NCBI RefSeq assembly: GCF_037126465.1
Contig: NC_088204.1
Coordinates: 68,199,807 to 68,263,806, forward strand
Source: Ornithodoros turicata
Lineage: Eukaryota; Arthropoda; Arachnida; Ixodida; Argasidae
DNA length: 64,000 bases
Direction of reading: 5' to 3'
Below are positions 10,670 through 21,749 of the stretch, piece by piece. The notes below the pieces were generated by a model. It had not been told where the DNA came from, searched no databases, and was given only the letters and a program-made list of their open reading frames with translations. Every line of letters starts with the position of its first letter. The stretch's first letter is position 1. A program made the translations under genes and the position numbers.

Positions 10670-11152
10670 TTATGTACTTTCCATTTCAACCGTTAGGTGT
10701 AATTTCAACAAATCCGTAATGAATCGTGCGATATAGACTGCTTGTATATGATAATTTGATCTGATTGCTTTCTTGATTAATGCAATACCCATTGCAATGA
10801 TTACAATTACATTTGGTCTAGTGTATTTCAATTCTTCGTTAGCAAACCTCAAAAACTCCACCATCAACCCAAGTGGTCCTTCCGATGATGACGTGCAAAT
10901 ATTTTTATAACTATTGTAGATTCGGCATACAAGTTCTCGCATCTTGAATTCCATAATTTGTGCCATATCTCCGAATACGACCATGTCTAGGACGTATTGA
11001 AATGCAGCGATAAATGAATCGTTTCGCGGCTCCTCCTTTTCGAAGCAGCTTTTTATCAGGTCCTCCCATGACGTATGGTAACGAGTACAAAATCCGTCCA
11101 TCTCTTCAATGTATAGCAATTGTCTGTTCTGTTTTGTAGTGCACCTCGACAT
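10670..11152 (-). CDS. Small helical protein, possible Bcl-2-like fold (right arm copy)
   Basis: Mirror duplicate of the frame at 6,785-7,267, identical in translation. The two copies converge toward the spacer: each arm's pair of frames is read from the outer end inward. Confidence 0.4.
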   Translation of the reverse strand: MSRCTTKQNRQLLYIEEMDGFCTRYHTSWEDLIKSCFEKEEPRNDSFIAAFQYVLDMVVFGDMAQIMEFKMRELVCRIYNSYKNICTSSSEGPLGLMVEFLRFANEELKYTRPNVIVIIAMGIALIKKAIRSNYHIQAVYIARFITDLLKLHLTVEMEST

Positions 11153-14100
11153 TTAATTAAATCATATTGGTGCTAATTTTATTTATTAAAATTTTATTAT
11201 CATGTTCATAATCTTCCACCTGACGTTAGAATTATGAAAGTCAATTTACAAAAAGATGTGATGTGTAAAGGAAAAACGTTTGCTTTCAGTGATTCTATGT
11301 ACAAGACAGCGCAAGAGACCCTCCTTCCCTAACTTGACTTGTAGGAGCGATTTTATGGCTTTGTATACCGAGACCATTGTTTGGATTCCCCTACTCCCCG
11401 CGGGCGTAACCTTAACGAATGTGTACGGGAACTCTCTCACTTCGTTTCCACTAGTTGGTCCTGAATGAAAAAAGACATGTTTCTGTGATGTATATTTGCG
11501 CTGTGTGATTACGAAAAGTGTTTGCCTAAATTAATTACTGCTTTTGACTTTGTTTCAGATGATCACTCGATTGATATTAATAAAAATATTATATTATATT
11601 ATTTGGGAATGTTGTGTGCGTTGATTTCCGCTATAGCAAACACAATAATTTGCATTTCAGATGACTTGTTTGCGGCTTCTGCATGTATTGCAAAGTTAAC
11701 ATAAAATGATGTAATTAAATTTGATTCTCGTTTTCGAATGAGTATTGTTTCTATCATTGAATAAATTTGACTTTCTCTCTTTGCTTCAGATATTCAATCG
11801 AATGATATTTGTGAGTTGAGAATAATGTATGCCTAATAGTTTTGTCTGATCTGAAATACAATAAAATTCATCGCTTCTCATTTGGTATTGTTTGCGCCGA
11901 TAATATTTCTCATTTGCTTAGAAAGTCTATTCTTAGATTTTTTTTAATATAATTCTTATTGTGTTCTTTAGAATCGAATAATTCCAATGTCTATTTGCGA
12001 TCAATGAAAAATTTCGCCTCTGTACACCGGTCCTAAGAATATTTCCTTTTTGGAGGAAAGAATTTGAAAAAGAGAGAGGATTTCCCCACCCGCAGATTGA
12101 CAACAGGCTCCCCGCTTTTTGGACTGTATAGATGGAGAGAGTGACCCCACCGGTCTGCATAGAGGGAGAGAGTGACCCCACCGTGTCTCGAGTCTGGTTG
12201 TAATTATTGTAAAGCTGTTGTTTGGATACCTCTGTCAAGGTAAGTGCCTGAGTAGGATATTGTTAGCTCGCAAGGTTGATTTTATGATAGTTCAAAAGAT
12301 ATATTATTTCAAATTGTAATGTTTCGCTATTATTTTCCTGTGTGTTGTTTACATGTTGGCAGATGCATCGTTCAAAGCCTTTCTCTGCTATTCATCCGTG
12401 CATGTTTATCGTTTTGATTGATTCTTTTTCAATTATTTTCCTGCATGTGTCTGTTGTTTACCGTTGGTAGATGCATCGTTTAGAGTGTTTCTCTGCTATT
12501 CATCCATGCATGTTTCTTGTTTTGTTAGCTTGTTCTTCAAGTATTTATCCTTTGTGTACCTCTTGTTTGCGTTTTGGATTTTGGCTCTCTATTAGCTGTT
12601 TCAGTAATATTTTCCTGTCTGTTGTTTACACGTTGGCAGATGCGCCGTTTAGAGTGTTTCTTAGCGTTAGCTCTATGCTGTATTAAATTATTCATCATGT
12701 GCTGTTCAAAGTGTTTCTCTGCCATTCATCCGTGCATGTTGATCGTTTTGATAGATTCTTTTTTCATTTATTTTCCTGCATGTGTCTGTTGTTTATGTGA
12801 TGTGTTCTGGTTCTCTATTAGCTGTTGATCGTTTTTTCTCATTATTTCCGTATGTCTATGCTGTTTACTTAATAAGAAATCGATTAATTGTGTAATGTTT
12901 GAATAATCTTCCCTATTGCGCTCGAAAATGTTTATAACTGTCAGGTGTACGCCTCCCGTCTTCAACAAATCAGGGCAGATATTATTAGAGTTGATTGTTG
13001 GCTAGGAGCGTGCTATGTGGTGAAGTTTATTTTTTAATATATTTTCTGTGTTGAATTCATAAAACAAAGTGTCTCTTAGAATGAAAATTGTATGGGGAAG
13101 TCACGAGGATGATTTTATGATAGTTAAAATGATAGTCTCCTCCTCTGTTGTTTTGATTAACCAATGTAGTGTTATAGATTTTATTTCCTCTTGTGTTCGT
13201 GTCCCATGGTCTTCCAGGTTCTCTGCTGTTCATCCGTGCATGTTGATCGTTTTGATAGATTCTTTTCCATTTATTTTCCTGCATGTGTCTGTTGTTTATG
13301 TGATCTGTTTTGGTTCTCTATTAGCTGTTGATCGTTTTTCTCATTATTTCCGTATGTCTATGCTGTTTACTTAATAAGAAATCGATTAATTGTGTAATGT
13401 TGGAATAATCTTCCCTATTGCGCTCGAAAATGTTCATAACTGTCAGGTGTACGCCTCCCGTCTTCAACAAATCGGGGCAGATATTATTAGAGCTGATTGT
13501 TGACTAGGAGCGTGCTATGCAGTGAAGTTCATTTTTTAAAATATATTTTCTGTGTTGGATTCATAAAACAAAGTGTCTCTTAGAATGAAAATTGTATGGG
13601 GAAGTCACGAGGGTGATTTTATGATAGTTAAAATGATAGTCTCCTCCTCTGTTGTTTTGATTAACCAATGTATTGTTATAGATTTTATTTCCTCTTGTGT
13701 TCGTGTCCCGTGGTCTTCCATGTTCTCTGCTGTTCACGTACATATATCGGCACTTGTAATTAAAGCTCCAGTATGGTGGTCACGTATAATAATATTAGAC
13801 TTTTTATAATAAAACTTTTAATTTTGGTTGTAATCATATTGATTAAAAATATATTCTTTGATTAAATATGTCATAATGGAATACTAGCTGTTGCGCATGA
13901 AGTTACATATCAGAACATTGTAATTAAAACTCCGCTATGGTTGTCATGTTAGACTTTTTATAATAAAACTTTTAATTTGATAGTAATCGTATTGATTAAA
14001 AATATCTTCTTTTATTAAAAATGTGCTACTCCTTCTGCTTAATTGAAAACTTGCGTGATTATCACTAATAAAATACCCCTTCAATGCTATTGCATCAGAT

Positions 14101-15639
14101 TTTTTGACTGAGTTTTTCTCCTTCACACTGAGTCATAATATAATTCCTGACACTAATGACTTTAATAAATATATTTTCACTCGTACTTTTGTGTATAGCT
14201 ATCCTTTGCATGTAAATCGCCTACTGCACACCTGCTGTAGCGGGAAAAAAATTGCGATTGAAGTCGACACAGATTGAAAAATGATGAAAGAAGTCGGCCC
14301 AGGCTGAAAAAAATGTGAGCAAGTAAGCGCTCACGCAGCCCTCCGGCCACGCTCCGCCCACCGCAGCAGCCCTCTACCCGAGCGTCGCCTGTCGCGCACG
14401 GGAAAAAGTCGCGAAAAAATTCGGCGCAGATTGAAAAATGAGGAAAGAAGTTGGCCCACTTTGATAAGAGATACCTCTTTAATGCCATTGAGTCATATCC
14501 ATATCTGTGAAATTGGTAATGAGTAAGTATGTTCTTTATTATGTGTGTTGTGTTTCTTCTATTACAGGTTGTGAAGGTTTTTCGGTCGGGTTTTTCTCCT
14601 TCACCTGATTGGCATCACAATTCCCAGCACTGGCTTTACAATTGGCAACTTGATTGGCATTAATAAATATATTTTCACTTGTACTTTTTGTGTATGACCC
14701 TCCTTTGCATGTCTCTGCATGTAAACCGCTCACCTGTTGTATCTGAAAATATGTGAAGTCGGCCCATGTATGGCCAAAGAAGTCTGCCCAGGCTGAAAAA
14801 TACGCTACGATGAGCGCACGCGCAGCCCTCCTCCGCCGATAAGCGCGCGGACAACCCTCCGCACTGGCGCCGCACGGGGAAAAATACGCGCAGGGACGCG
14901 CCGCGCAGGGAAAATACGCTCAGGGCTCAGGGGCAGGAACCTTGTAAAGTGGACAGCTTGTAGCCTGGACAACCCTCTTTACTACTGAAACAGTTAGCGC
15001 TTCTGTCTTCGCAAATTATGCCCTATGTATGTCGCATCATTTTATGTCACTCGATATATCACGGTTGACGGTTTGATTCAAAGTATTTTCATACACGCAC
15101 ACGAATTATGTACCTGGGGCTCTTAAAACAGGGCGTGAAATGCAGTCTCCACTCTTTGACATCATTTACTCCCGAAAGGGACTATTTTTTGTGGCAATGC
15201 ATTTAGTCCACAAAATGAGTAAAATTATTCCTTTTTTTTTTCTTAGTGTGTACAGCAATGCTAATAATGCTATCGCATTTCATACGGGTTTGGCAGTGCG
15301 CCAAAGAGTACAGCTAATTTTTTTAAACAGATGAGTACAGGTAAGCTAACAGCTAAGTACAGCTAAACGGTCGCATCTGTTCCAGTTCATTTCGAAACTA
15401 TAGTGTCATTTAGTTCCTCTCAGACCACAGACCACGGTATCGAAAATACCACGCCAAATACTGGAGCGTAGTTCCGCTGTCATTCCACGGATAAAATGAC
15501 AAGAGCAGACGACGGATATTGAGAGTATGCTGTAATTCCCTTTCTGGAAAAACGGGAAAACGACATTCCGTAACCGGCCAACGAGTGCACGCGTTTGTGA
15601 AAAGGAATGCCACTGTCGTGCGGACGTCTCATAGAGTTA

Positions 15640-16137
15640 CAGGGTGTCTGGACGGCGCTTTTCCTCCTCTCGCCGTCCTCTCACTACTCCGCATACGGAG
15701 TGACGTCACGTCGGCCGCGGAGGCAGCGCTGAATTTTAAAATTCGTTTATTTAATATCTAAGTGCTATATGCTAAGTTACTTTAGTAAATCTAAATGCGC
15801 CTCCGAACCTCGAGAACAAATATTTTACAAAGATACAAATAGAGCAGAGGCGGGCTTGGACCGGGCCTGAGCATGGAAACAGTCGGGTACGGGCTGGGCA
15901 CGGGCCGGTGAAGTCGGGCTCGGGCCGGGCCCGGGATAGAAATATACACAAGACGCCGGGCCGGGCACGAGCCTGAAAATTAGGCCCGTGCAGTGCTCTA
16001 GAACACAGTGGTATGGGTTTCATAGGTGGGTTTCCGGATGCGAGCGTCCCTTTAAGAGACTGTGAAAAATGAGCCCCAGAAAACAATCGCACAGCTCCTC
16101 AACGGCATAGCAAACGGGGCCTAGGAGTATACACACC
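15640..16137. mobile_element. Short element with CAGGGTGT ends and a GGGCCGGG-rich core
   Basis: The left end is ACAGGGTGTCTGG (about 15,636) and the right end is ACACACCCTGT (about 16,125-16,136). Between them lies a segment of degenerate GGGCTCGGGCCGGG-like units (about 15,850-15,985). CAGGGTGT-type ends recur in this window at 20,232, 24,486, 25,200, 28,314 and 30,163, so a family of related short elements is likely. Similar GGGCCGGG-rich stretches lie at 18,236-18,360 and 38,705-38,900. Borders are approximate. Confidence 0.35.
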
Positions 16138-16513
16138 CTGTGGCGTGGGGTGTTGTAAGGCTATCCCTGATAAGGGATGCAATGGTATCCCTGGTGGGTA
16201 CCAGCCATAAGCGCCAGTTCATCCGTATTAAATATGGCCGCTCTGAAGCTCAGATGTCCCCTTTTGGGTGCCTTTATATGGGCGTCCTGGTGTTTGCACC
16301 CTTATGCTCGGGAAAAATAGAATGTCCAGGTGTTAACAGGCGCCGCTGCAAGATGCGTCCCTTGGAAGTCACTGAGTCACCCTTCGCAGCAGCAAACGCC
16401 GCAAAGCCGCATTTTGAAGCTCTCAGTCACCATGATAAGGTATTTGGATAATAAGGAATTTGGAGCAAGTTTACACGTAAGGGGCGTCAGTCTAGTGTAG
16501 CGATATCCTGCAC

Positions 16514-16705
16514 GTGCCGCAGGGTTGGGCTGCGGATAATTTGACCACCTGGGGTTCTTTTGACGTGCACCGAAAATCTCCGACACACGGCGCTGGAAGC
16601 AATGTTTACCTCCCCCACATTGCTACAGTCGTCGGCCGGGATCTAGCCCGCGATCTTGAGCTCAGCAAGCCAGCCATTCTCGGATGCTGTGCTCTGCTGG
16701 AAAGT
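16514..16705 (+). repeat. Interspersed repeat with ACCACCTGGGGTTCTTTTGAC core
   Basis: The sequence runs from CGCAGGGTTGGGCTGCGG through a GACGTGCACCGAAAATCTC segment to GGCCGGGATCTAGCCCGCGA. This layout (a CTGGGGTTCTTT...CGTGCACCGAAATCTC block followed by a GGGATCGAACCCGCGA-like block) is one I associate with a very common tick interspersed repeat. No coding content is seen. I see no supported gene from 16,140 to 18,412. Confidence 0.4.
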
Positions 16706-17221
16706 GAAGTTCGCTTTGCCAGCCCAGCGCGAGCCCCATAGCTACAGTTGATTCGCGGTGCTTACACAAGATGGCAGAAAAGGGCTACTTACAGCCAAAA
16801 GCGTTTGTACTTTTGTACGACACGCTGAAGGGAAAGTTCCAGACGAAGATTCGACGCTCGTCGAAGCTTTTTTTGGTCGTCTGCGATATGCCTTCTTCGG
16901 TGCCCTGGAGGAGATTGCAAACTGAGACCTTTGGGTAAGGCTTTCGCATGTCTGCGCATTTATGAGACCCTTCCTTACCGCAATAACGGTCCAGTCCGGC
17001 CCGTGAACGAAACAGAACTTGCAGTAAATGTCGTCGATTCCTGTGAACTGTTCGAGAAAGGGACAAGTGAACACATGCATATTCTTTATTAGTTGGCTTG
17101 ACACAAAGCGCAAGTCCGACTCGGACATGAGTTCATGCAGGGCCGAACCTTCTGTGTCAAATCGCGTGTGGTTACGCCCTGTATATACTCGGACAATTTT
17201 CCCCAGAGTGACTATCGAAAT

Positions 17222-17345
17222 TGGTGCAATGGGGGGTGGACGGGTAGGTGGTAGCAAGGCCTTGAACAGAGCCATGAAACTAAAGAACATTCATAAGGCA
17301 CATACCGTCCACCCCTATTGCACTCGACTTCGGTACATTCTGCCT
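17222..17345. repeat. Short inverted-repeat element (GGTGGACGG family)
   Basis: GGTGCAATGGGGGGTGGACG at the left faces CGTCCACCCCTATTGCACTC at the right, with about 80 bp between. The element at 61,424-61,574 has the same arm sequence in better shape, so both belong to one short-element family. Confidence 0.5.
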
Positions 17346-18969
17346 GGGCTTGTTTCTTGGCTTTCATGGTATATTTGGTATTTTTATTGTTGACCTGTTT
17401 GATGATCAACGTGTGATAGCATACACCAAGAATGTTCGGTGTAACACTCGCCCCCACTTGGGGAAATCGATAAAAGCGGCGCGCATTCGCGATTCGAATA
17501 ATAAAATAATAAGCTGTCACCCTGGCCGACGGTTTCCGGTGTGTCTTCTTGCACAACTGGTCGACAGTTTGCGTCGACCACAACAGTCCTCTTGTGTACT
17601 ACGCGTAAAGAGAGCTAAGCCTAAGTAAACCCTGTTGGTGCACTTCGAAGCTTTTTTCGCAGACGACGTCTGTGATCCTCCTCTGCTTCGGAAACTATTG
17701 GAAGGTAACGAATGACTGGTTGGTTGCACCTTTTGTAACAAGGCTTTATTTTGTCTGGGCTAGTTGATGCTGCATATTATTAATATGCATCTCTTGCTCG
17801 AGCCCATAGTTACAGTTACGACGACGATATTGTAGGCAGTGTCTGACGAATATTGCCCAGAAAAATAACAGATCTACCTTATAAATTAATTCACGAACGA
17901 AATCGATTCTCTACCGCGTATACGTCTTAACGTTGTACGCACTCTGTCCCGTTTGTCTAAGATGCATCGACTAAGCTCTTCTAACTGCCCCATTTGCAAC
18001 ATGGAGGCAGCGACACATCACCTATTAACCTATCAAAGATACAACGCTCCTCGTGCCATTCTCAGACGGGATTGCATGGCCCTGGTTGATCTTGGATGTA
18101 CGTACAGTCTTGTCTTTGGCGACACTACTCTGCTTTATACGCAGCCTCACAGTGGGCGGAGCCGAGCGACACAGAACTTGTGGACACATCACAACCCTCG
18201 TATACATGAACCAGACAGAAGTGGTGGGACGAGTTGGGCTGTCGGATTGACTCGCTCATGCAAACTCTGTCGGGTCGAGTCGAGTCAACCCGAGAGTAAG
18301 GGGTGGGTTGACTCGACCCGACACGCTTGGGCTAGGCTCGACAGTCGACTCGCTAGGTGCCGCTGCGATCGTCTCCGGTTGGAGCATGGGTTGCTATAGA
18401 GTTCATGCTGTGTTCTCGAGCAGGGAGTGAAACCGGAACGGAACCGAAAACCGCTTGGAACTCAATTTTTTTCAAAGACCGTAACCGGAACGTAACCGCA
18501 ATTTACCATTGGCAATTAACCGAAACCGTAACTTGAACAGAAAAATGTGATTTCGGTTACCGGTTCATATGAATCGGTTCCAGAGTGAACGCGAACAAGT
18601 TTGTATGCTATATTTGTATCGCTTTACAGCCTGATTAGTGGTGTAGTATCTGCTTCTGTTAAAGTAGTCTGTCTCTTCGTCATGCGTTTTTCATACAGAA
18701 GTTGTGTAGATAACATACTGTCTTACGCGCTTTGACCAATAATCGAATGAACATATACACATCGTACGACATGTACTGCGTACTTCCCTTATGCGTTATG
18801 AACTGGATTGTTGTGATCATTAAGATACCAAGCGTTGCACGCTGTTTGTTTCCACATCTGTCTGCTTGACCGCTGAACGCACGCAGTTTATTGCCTTGTG
18901 GCTTGTTACAGCACGAGCGTAAGGAATGTGCACGACATAATAGAGACCGCAACAAATTATTTTACGGAG

Positions 18970-19447
18970 TTCAGCCTAGTTCTCACATACGACAACGGCG
19001 CACGGCAACAGCAACGGTGACGTGCCGTTGCCGCCGCCGTGCATGTCGCCGTCGCTCCACCTCGCCGTGCTGCCGTGTTCACGTGATGTCGAACATCACG
19101 AGCCGCGGCGAGCAAAGATGGATTTCCACGTGTTCTCCTTGCACGTGTTCTCTGTGTATCCTTAAAATCAGAATGCGACAAATCATACAAATAAGGAAAC
19201 CTTCTCACAAGTTCAATTAATTTCTCGGCATCAAGCTGAGAAGCCGCCATCTTCATTGGTGCGGGCCGTTCATTGGTTGGATGTGATGTGGGCGGGACCA
19301 CGGCACGGCAGAAGTTGAGCATGGCTCAACTTCCTTTTGCCGTGAGACGGCGGCCAGAGCGGCGCCATAACGGCGTCGGAACGACACAATTTGCCGTGCC
19401 GTTCGCCGTTGCCGTGCGCCGTTGTCGTATGTGAGAACTAGGCTGAA
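18970..19447. mobile_element. Short inverted-repeat element inside the hAT-like element
   Basis: TTCAGCCTAGTTCTCACATA at the left is matched by its reverse complement ending at 19,447. The arms then run into CGGCGCACGGCAACGGCAACG-like sequence rich in GCCGT units. No coding content is seen. Confidence 0.65.
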
Positions 19448-19547
19448 GTGTCGCAAACGGCAAAAGCGCGTCGAAGAAAGAGTTCACTCTTTCTTCAACC
19501 TGGCAGATGGCACGCACCACCTTTTCGGAGCGCAAGAGATAAATAGA

Positions 19548-19708
19548 GAGTTTTAGTGTACCGTACGCTATCGCCATTGCGTACGTAAGAGATAGCGTTG
19601 GTGGTTCTGCGCACGCGCAAACCATAAAGAGCGCTTCGCGCAGTGCGCAGAACCACCACGCTATTCCTTACGTACGCCAAGGCGATTGCGTACGATGCAC
19701 TAAAACTC
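19548..19708. mobile_element. Palindromic short element inside the hAT-like element
   Basis: GAGTTTTAGTGTACCGTACG at the left pairs with the right end, which reads CACTAAAACTC. The arms (about 70 bp) continue through TACGTAAGAGATAGCG and GGTGGTTCTGCGCAC. A short unpaired loop lies near 19,621-19,640. Confidence 0.65.
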
Positions 19709-20264
19709 ACTAATATGGTGACCCGTTTGCACTTTGTAGCTCATTTTGCTTATTTTGCCACGCAGCCTGCAGAGAAAACCTAGAGAAAACCGAAAAAAAA
19801 AATATATATATATATATACCGGGTCAACTGTTTGGCTACCGGTAACCGAAAATATTAAAACGCCGAATCCCGTAACCGTCACCGAAACCGCTTTCAGAGC
19901 TCTGACACTGAACCGTAACCGTACCAGAACCGATATTCGTTTCGGTTTCCGTCCCTGCTCTCGAGTAGTATTTGGTCAGGTGACAGAGTCGCACCACGTG
20001 ACCAAGAGGGCAGGCGATCCTCGAGTGTGGAACGGGCGCGACCACAAAAACTGTTACCTCTACTTTGCAAATTCTTGAGCTCAATTAAGCTAATTATACT
20101 AATTAATGAGGTACACTCACGGAAAACACCTGTTTGGGTGGCAAGAACGTTCAGAAGTGTCGCGCAGAAGGTTTCCCATTTTTATCTCACGTAGATTTTA
20201 GATTTTTTTAGAAATCTAATTACACTTTCTCATATGACACCCTGTGTATATATATATATATATA

Positions 20265-21033
20265 CCGGGTGTTTCAGTTAAATCCCCGGGCTAAATAATT
20301 CGCGAACCGGTGCACCAATCGAATAACTTTCTTTTTTACAAGTATCTGTCCAATAACGCCTACAAGATGCGCACCGCGTGAATGAGCGGGAGGCGCTCAT
20401 TATTTATATAAAAATTCAAATGAGTTTCGTGAAAAAAGCTACCTTCTAAAGCAGGGTGCCGTCGGCATTAAAATGGGTACTACCCCTTTTCGGACCTTCA
20501 GTGGACACCTTTTAGAGAAAAATCTGCCACCGAAGCGGGTCATTTGTTGCAGTAATTAATTGGTTTCGGTTTACGTATTTTTGTCGCGGCTGGTCGCGGC
20601 GAAGCACAAAAGGACGTAATTCATTGGTGTAATTCATTGGTGTAAGGACGTAATTCATTGGTGGACATGGGAGTGAAAGAGCGTCCTTTTGCGCTTCACC
20701 GCGACCAGCCGCGACAAAAATATGTAAACCGAAACCAATTAATTACTGCAACAAATGACCCGCTTCGGTTGCAGATTTTTCTCTAAAACGTATCTACTGA
20801 AGGTCCCAGAAGGGGTTGTACCCATTTTAATGCCGACGGCGCCCTGCTTTAGAAGTTTGCTTTTTTCACGAAGCTCATTTGGATTTTTATTTAAATAATG
20901 AGCGCCTCCCGCTCATTAACGCGGTGCGCATCTTGTAGGCGCTATTGGACAGATACTTGTAAAAAAGAAAGTTATTCGATTGGTGCACCGGTTCGCGAAT
21001 TATTTAGCCCGGGGATTTAACTGAAACACCCGG
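20265..21033. mobile_element. Foldback element with long inverted arms, TA target
   Basis: CCGGGTGTTTCAGTTAAATC at 20,265 has its reverse complement ending at 21,033, with TA repeats on both sides. The arms are about 370 bp each and diverged by scattered substitutions. The centre (20,608-20,690) holds three partial copies of GTAATTCATTGGTG. CCGGGTGTTTC ends with a TA target fit a non-autonomous Tc1/mariner-type element. Only short frames are inside. Confidence 0.75.
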
Positions 21034-21639
21034 TATATATATATAGAGAGAGGGAGAGAGAGAGAAAACACGCCTTTTCTCTAAGTCGGGTCATCGTATT
21101 ATACGTTGTTTTCACTGCAGAACACGCAGTTACTGTTGTAAATTTTATTTTGCGACGCCTCACACGCTTCGCTTTCACTTTAACACCGACCACGAGTCGC
21201 GTGCTATTGAGGTACATCGCCAGTTATTGAGCCTAAAAACATGTGGTCCAATAAAGATTACATCTACGCTACGTAAAGAAGAAATCGTTACCTGTGCCGT
21301 TTCGACTGCACCGTTAACGTTGAGCAGAAATACTGCCTGGCCGTCCATTTTTACTTTGCGTACTTCGACAAACACAATTGCACAAAGCGTGTTTCAGGGT
21401 ATGAAACGATCGGAGAACAGCGGAGGAGCCAGCACGAGGAACTGTTTACAAACACAGGTGTTGCTATGGACACACGCCACGCCTCTCGCTCTGCCACCTG
21501 GCTGTCAGCTCGTAGGTTGAATGTGTACGAAGGAAAGATAGGCGAGGAGGAAGCTTACCTCATTAACGAATTAGTGACCGGTGTGTGTGTGTTTTTTTTT
21601 TTTAATGTCTTTTGTGTATTTCTTAATTTGTGAGCATTG

Positions 21640-21745
21640 AGAATCTGTTTCTTTCGCTGGTGAGGGTGGGCTGAGGCCTATGTCAAGTCACTGGTCTCCC
21701 TCACAAAGTTGTAAATCAATAAATAATAATAATAATAATTAACGT
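21640..21745 (+). repeat. 3' tail of a LINE-like element
   Basis: GAGGGTGGGCTGAGGCCTATGTCAAGTCACTGGTCTCCCTCACAAAGTTGTAAATC is followed by AATAAATAATAATAATAAT, a simple-repeat tail. This resembles the 3' end of a LINE. No coding part is attached. Confidence 0.4.
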
Positions 21746-21749
21746 TTTA

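Larger units (their letters stand above)
2951..14986. mobile_element. Giant palindromic Polinton/Maverick-like insertion
   Basis: Two arms, 2,951-8,906 and 9,031-14,986, are reverse complements of each other, 5,956 bp each, around a 124-bp unique spacer. Coordinates pair as x and 17,937-x along the whole length, and every open frame in one arm has an identical mirror frame, so there are no indels. Immediately outside are GAAACA (2,945-2,950) and GAAACA (14,987-14,992). The ends read AGTAGTAAAG...CTTTACTACT. A 6-bp duplication with AG...CT ends is the known signature of Polinton/Maverick integration, and those elements have inverted terminal repeats. Family polymerase B, integrase, protease, ATPase and capsid genes are not visible, so this is a non-autonomous, fold-back-shaped relative. 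The family call is inference from the ends. Confidence 0.75.
9031..14986 (-). repeat. Right arm of the giant inverted repeat
   Basis: Mirror copy of the left arm. I saw no difference in the segments compared, namely both ends, the spacer borders and all open frames. Such identity over almost 6 kb means a very recent event, ongoing gene conversion between arms, or an assembly fold-over. The distinct outer flanks and the duplicated GAAACA argue against the last. Confidence 0.9.
2729..15250. mobile_element. Short inverted-repeat element split by the 12-kb palindrome
   Basis: The left end reads TA then CACTCTAAGAAGAAAG (2,727-2,744) and the right end, read in reverse, CACACTAAGAAAAAAA followed by TA (15,235-15,252). 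The two ends match as terminal repeats with a TA target. Without the palindrome and one copy of its GAAACA duplication the element would be about 0.48 kb. It looks like a non-autonomous TA-targeting (Tc1/mariner-like) element that served as the landing site for the palindromic insertion. Confidence 0.55.
18421..19957. mobile_element. hAT-like non-autonomous element with nested insertions
   Basis: The ends read CAGGGAGTGAAACCGG at left and, in reverse, CAGGGACGGAAACCGA at right. Flanks TTCTCGAG (18,413-18,420) and CTCTCGAG (19,958-19,965) agree in 7 of 8 bases. CAGGG ends plus an 8-bp duplication are typical of hAT superfamily elements. Near both ends the interior is made of degenerate AACCGAAACCGTAACC-type units. 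Two further inverted-repeat elements lie inside (18,970-19,447 and 19,548-19,708). No transposase is present. Confidence 0.7.

Noticed and set aside
2951..14986. Pure assembly or chimeric-read artefact as the explanation for the palindrome
   Set aside because: Different sequence lies outside the two ends, with a clean 6-bp duplication and halves of a split short element on each side; an artefact would not produce these. It still needs read-level proof.
16742..17290. 182-codon minus-strand frame
   Set aside because: No signal peptide, domain or splice context; it overlaps part of a short inverted-repeat element and a second frame of similar length, so it is probably chance.
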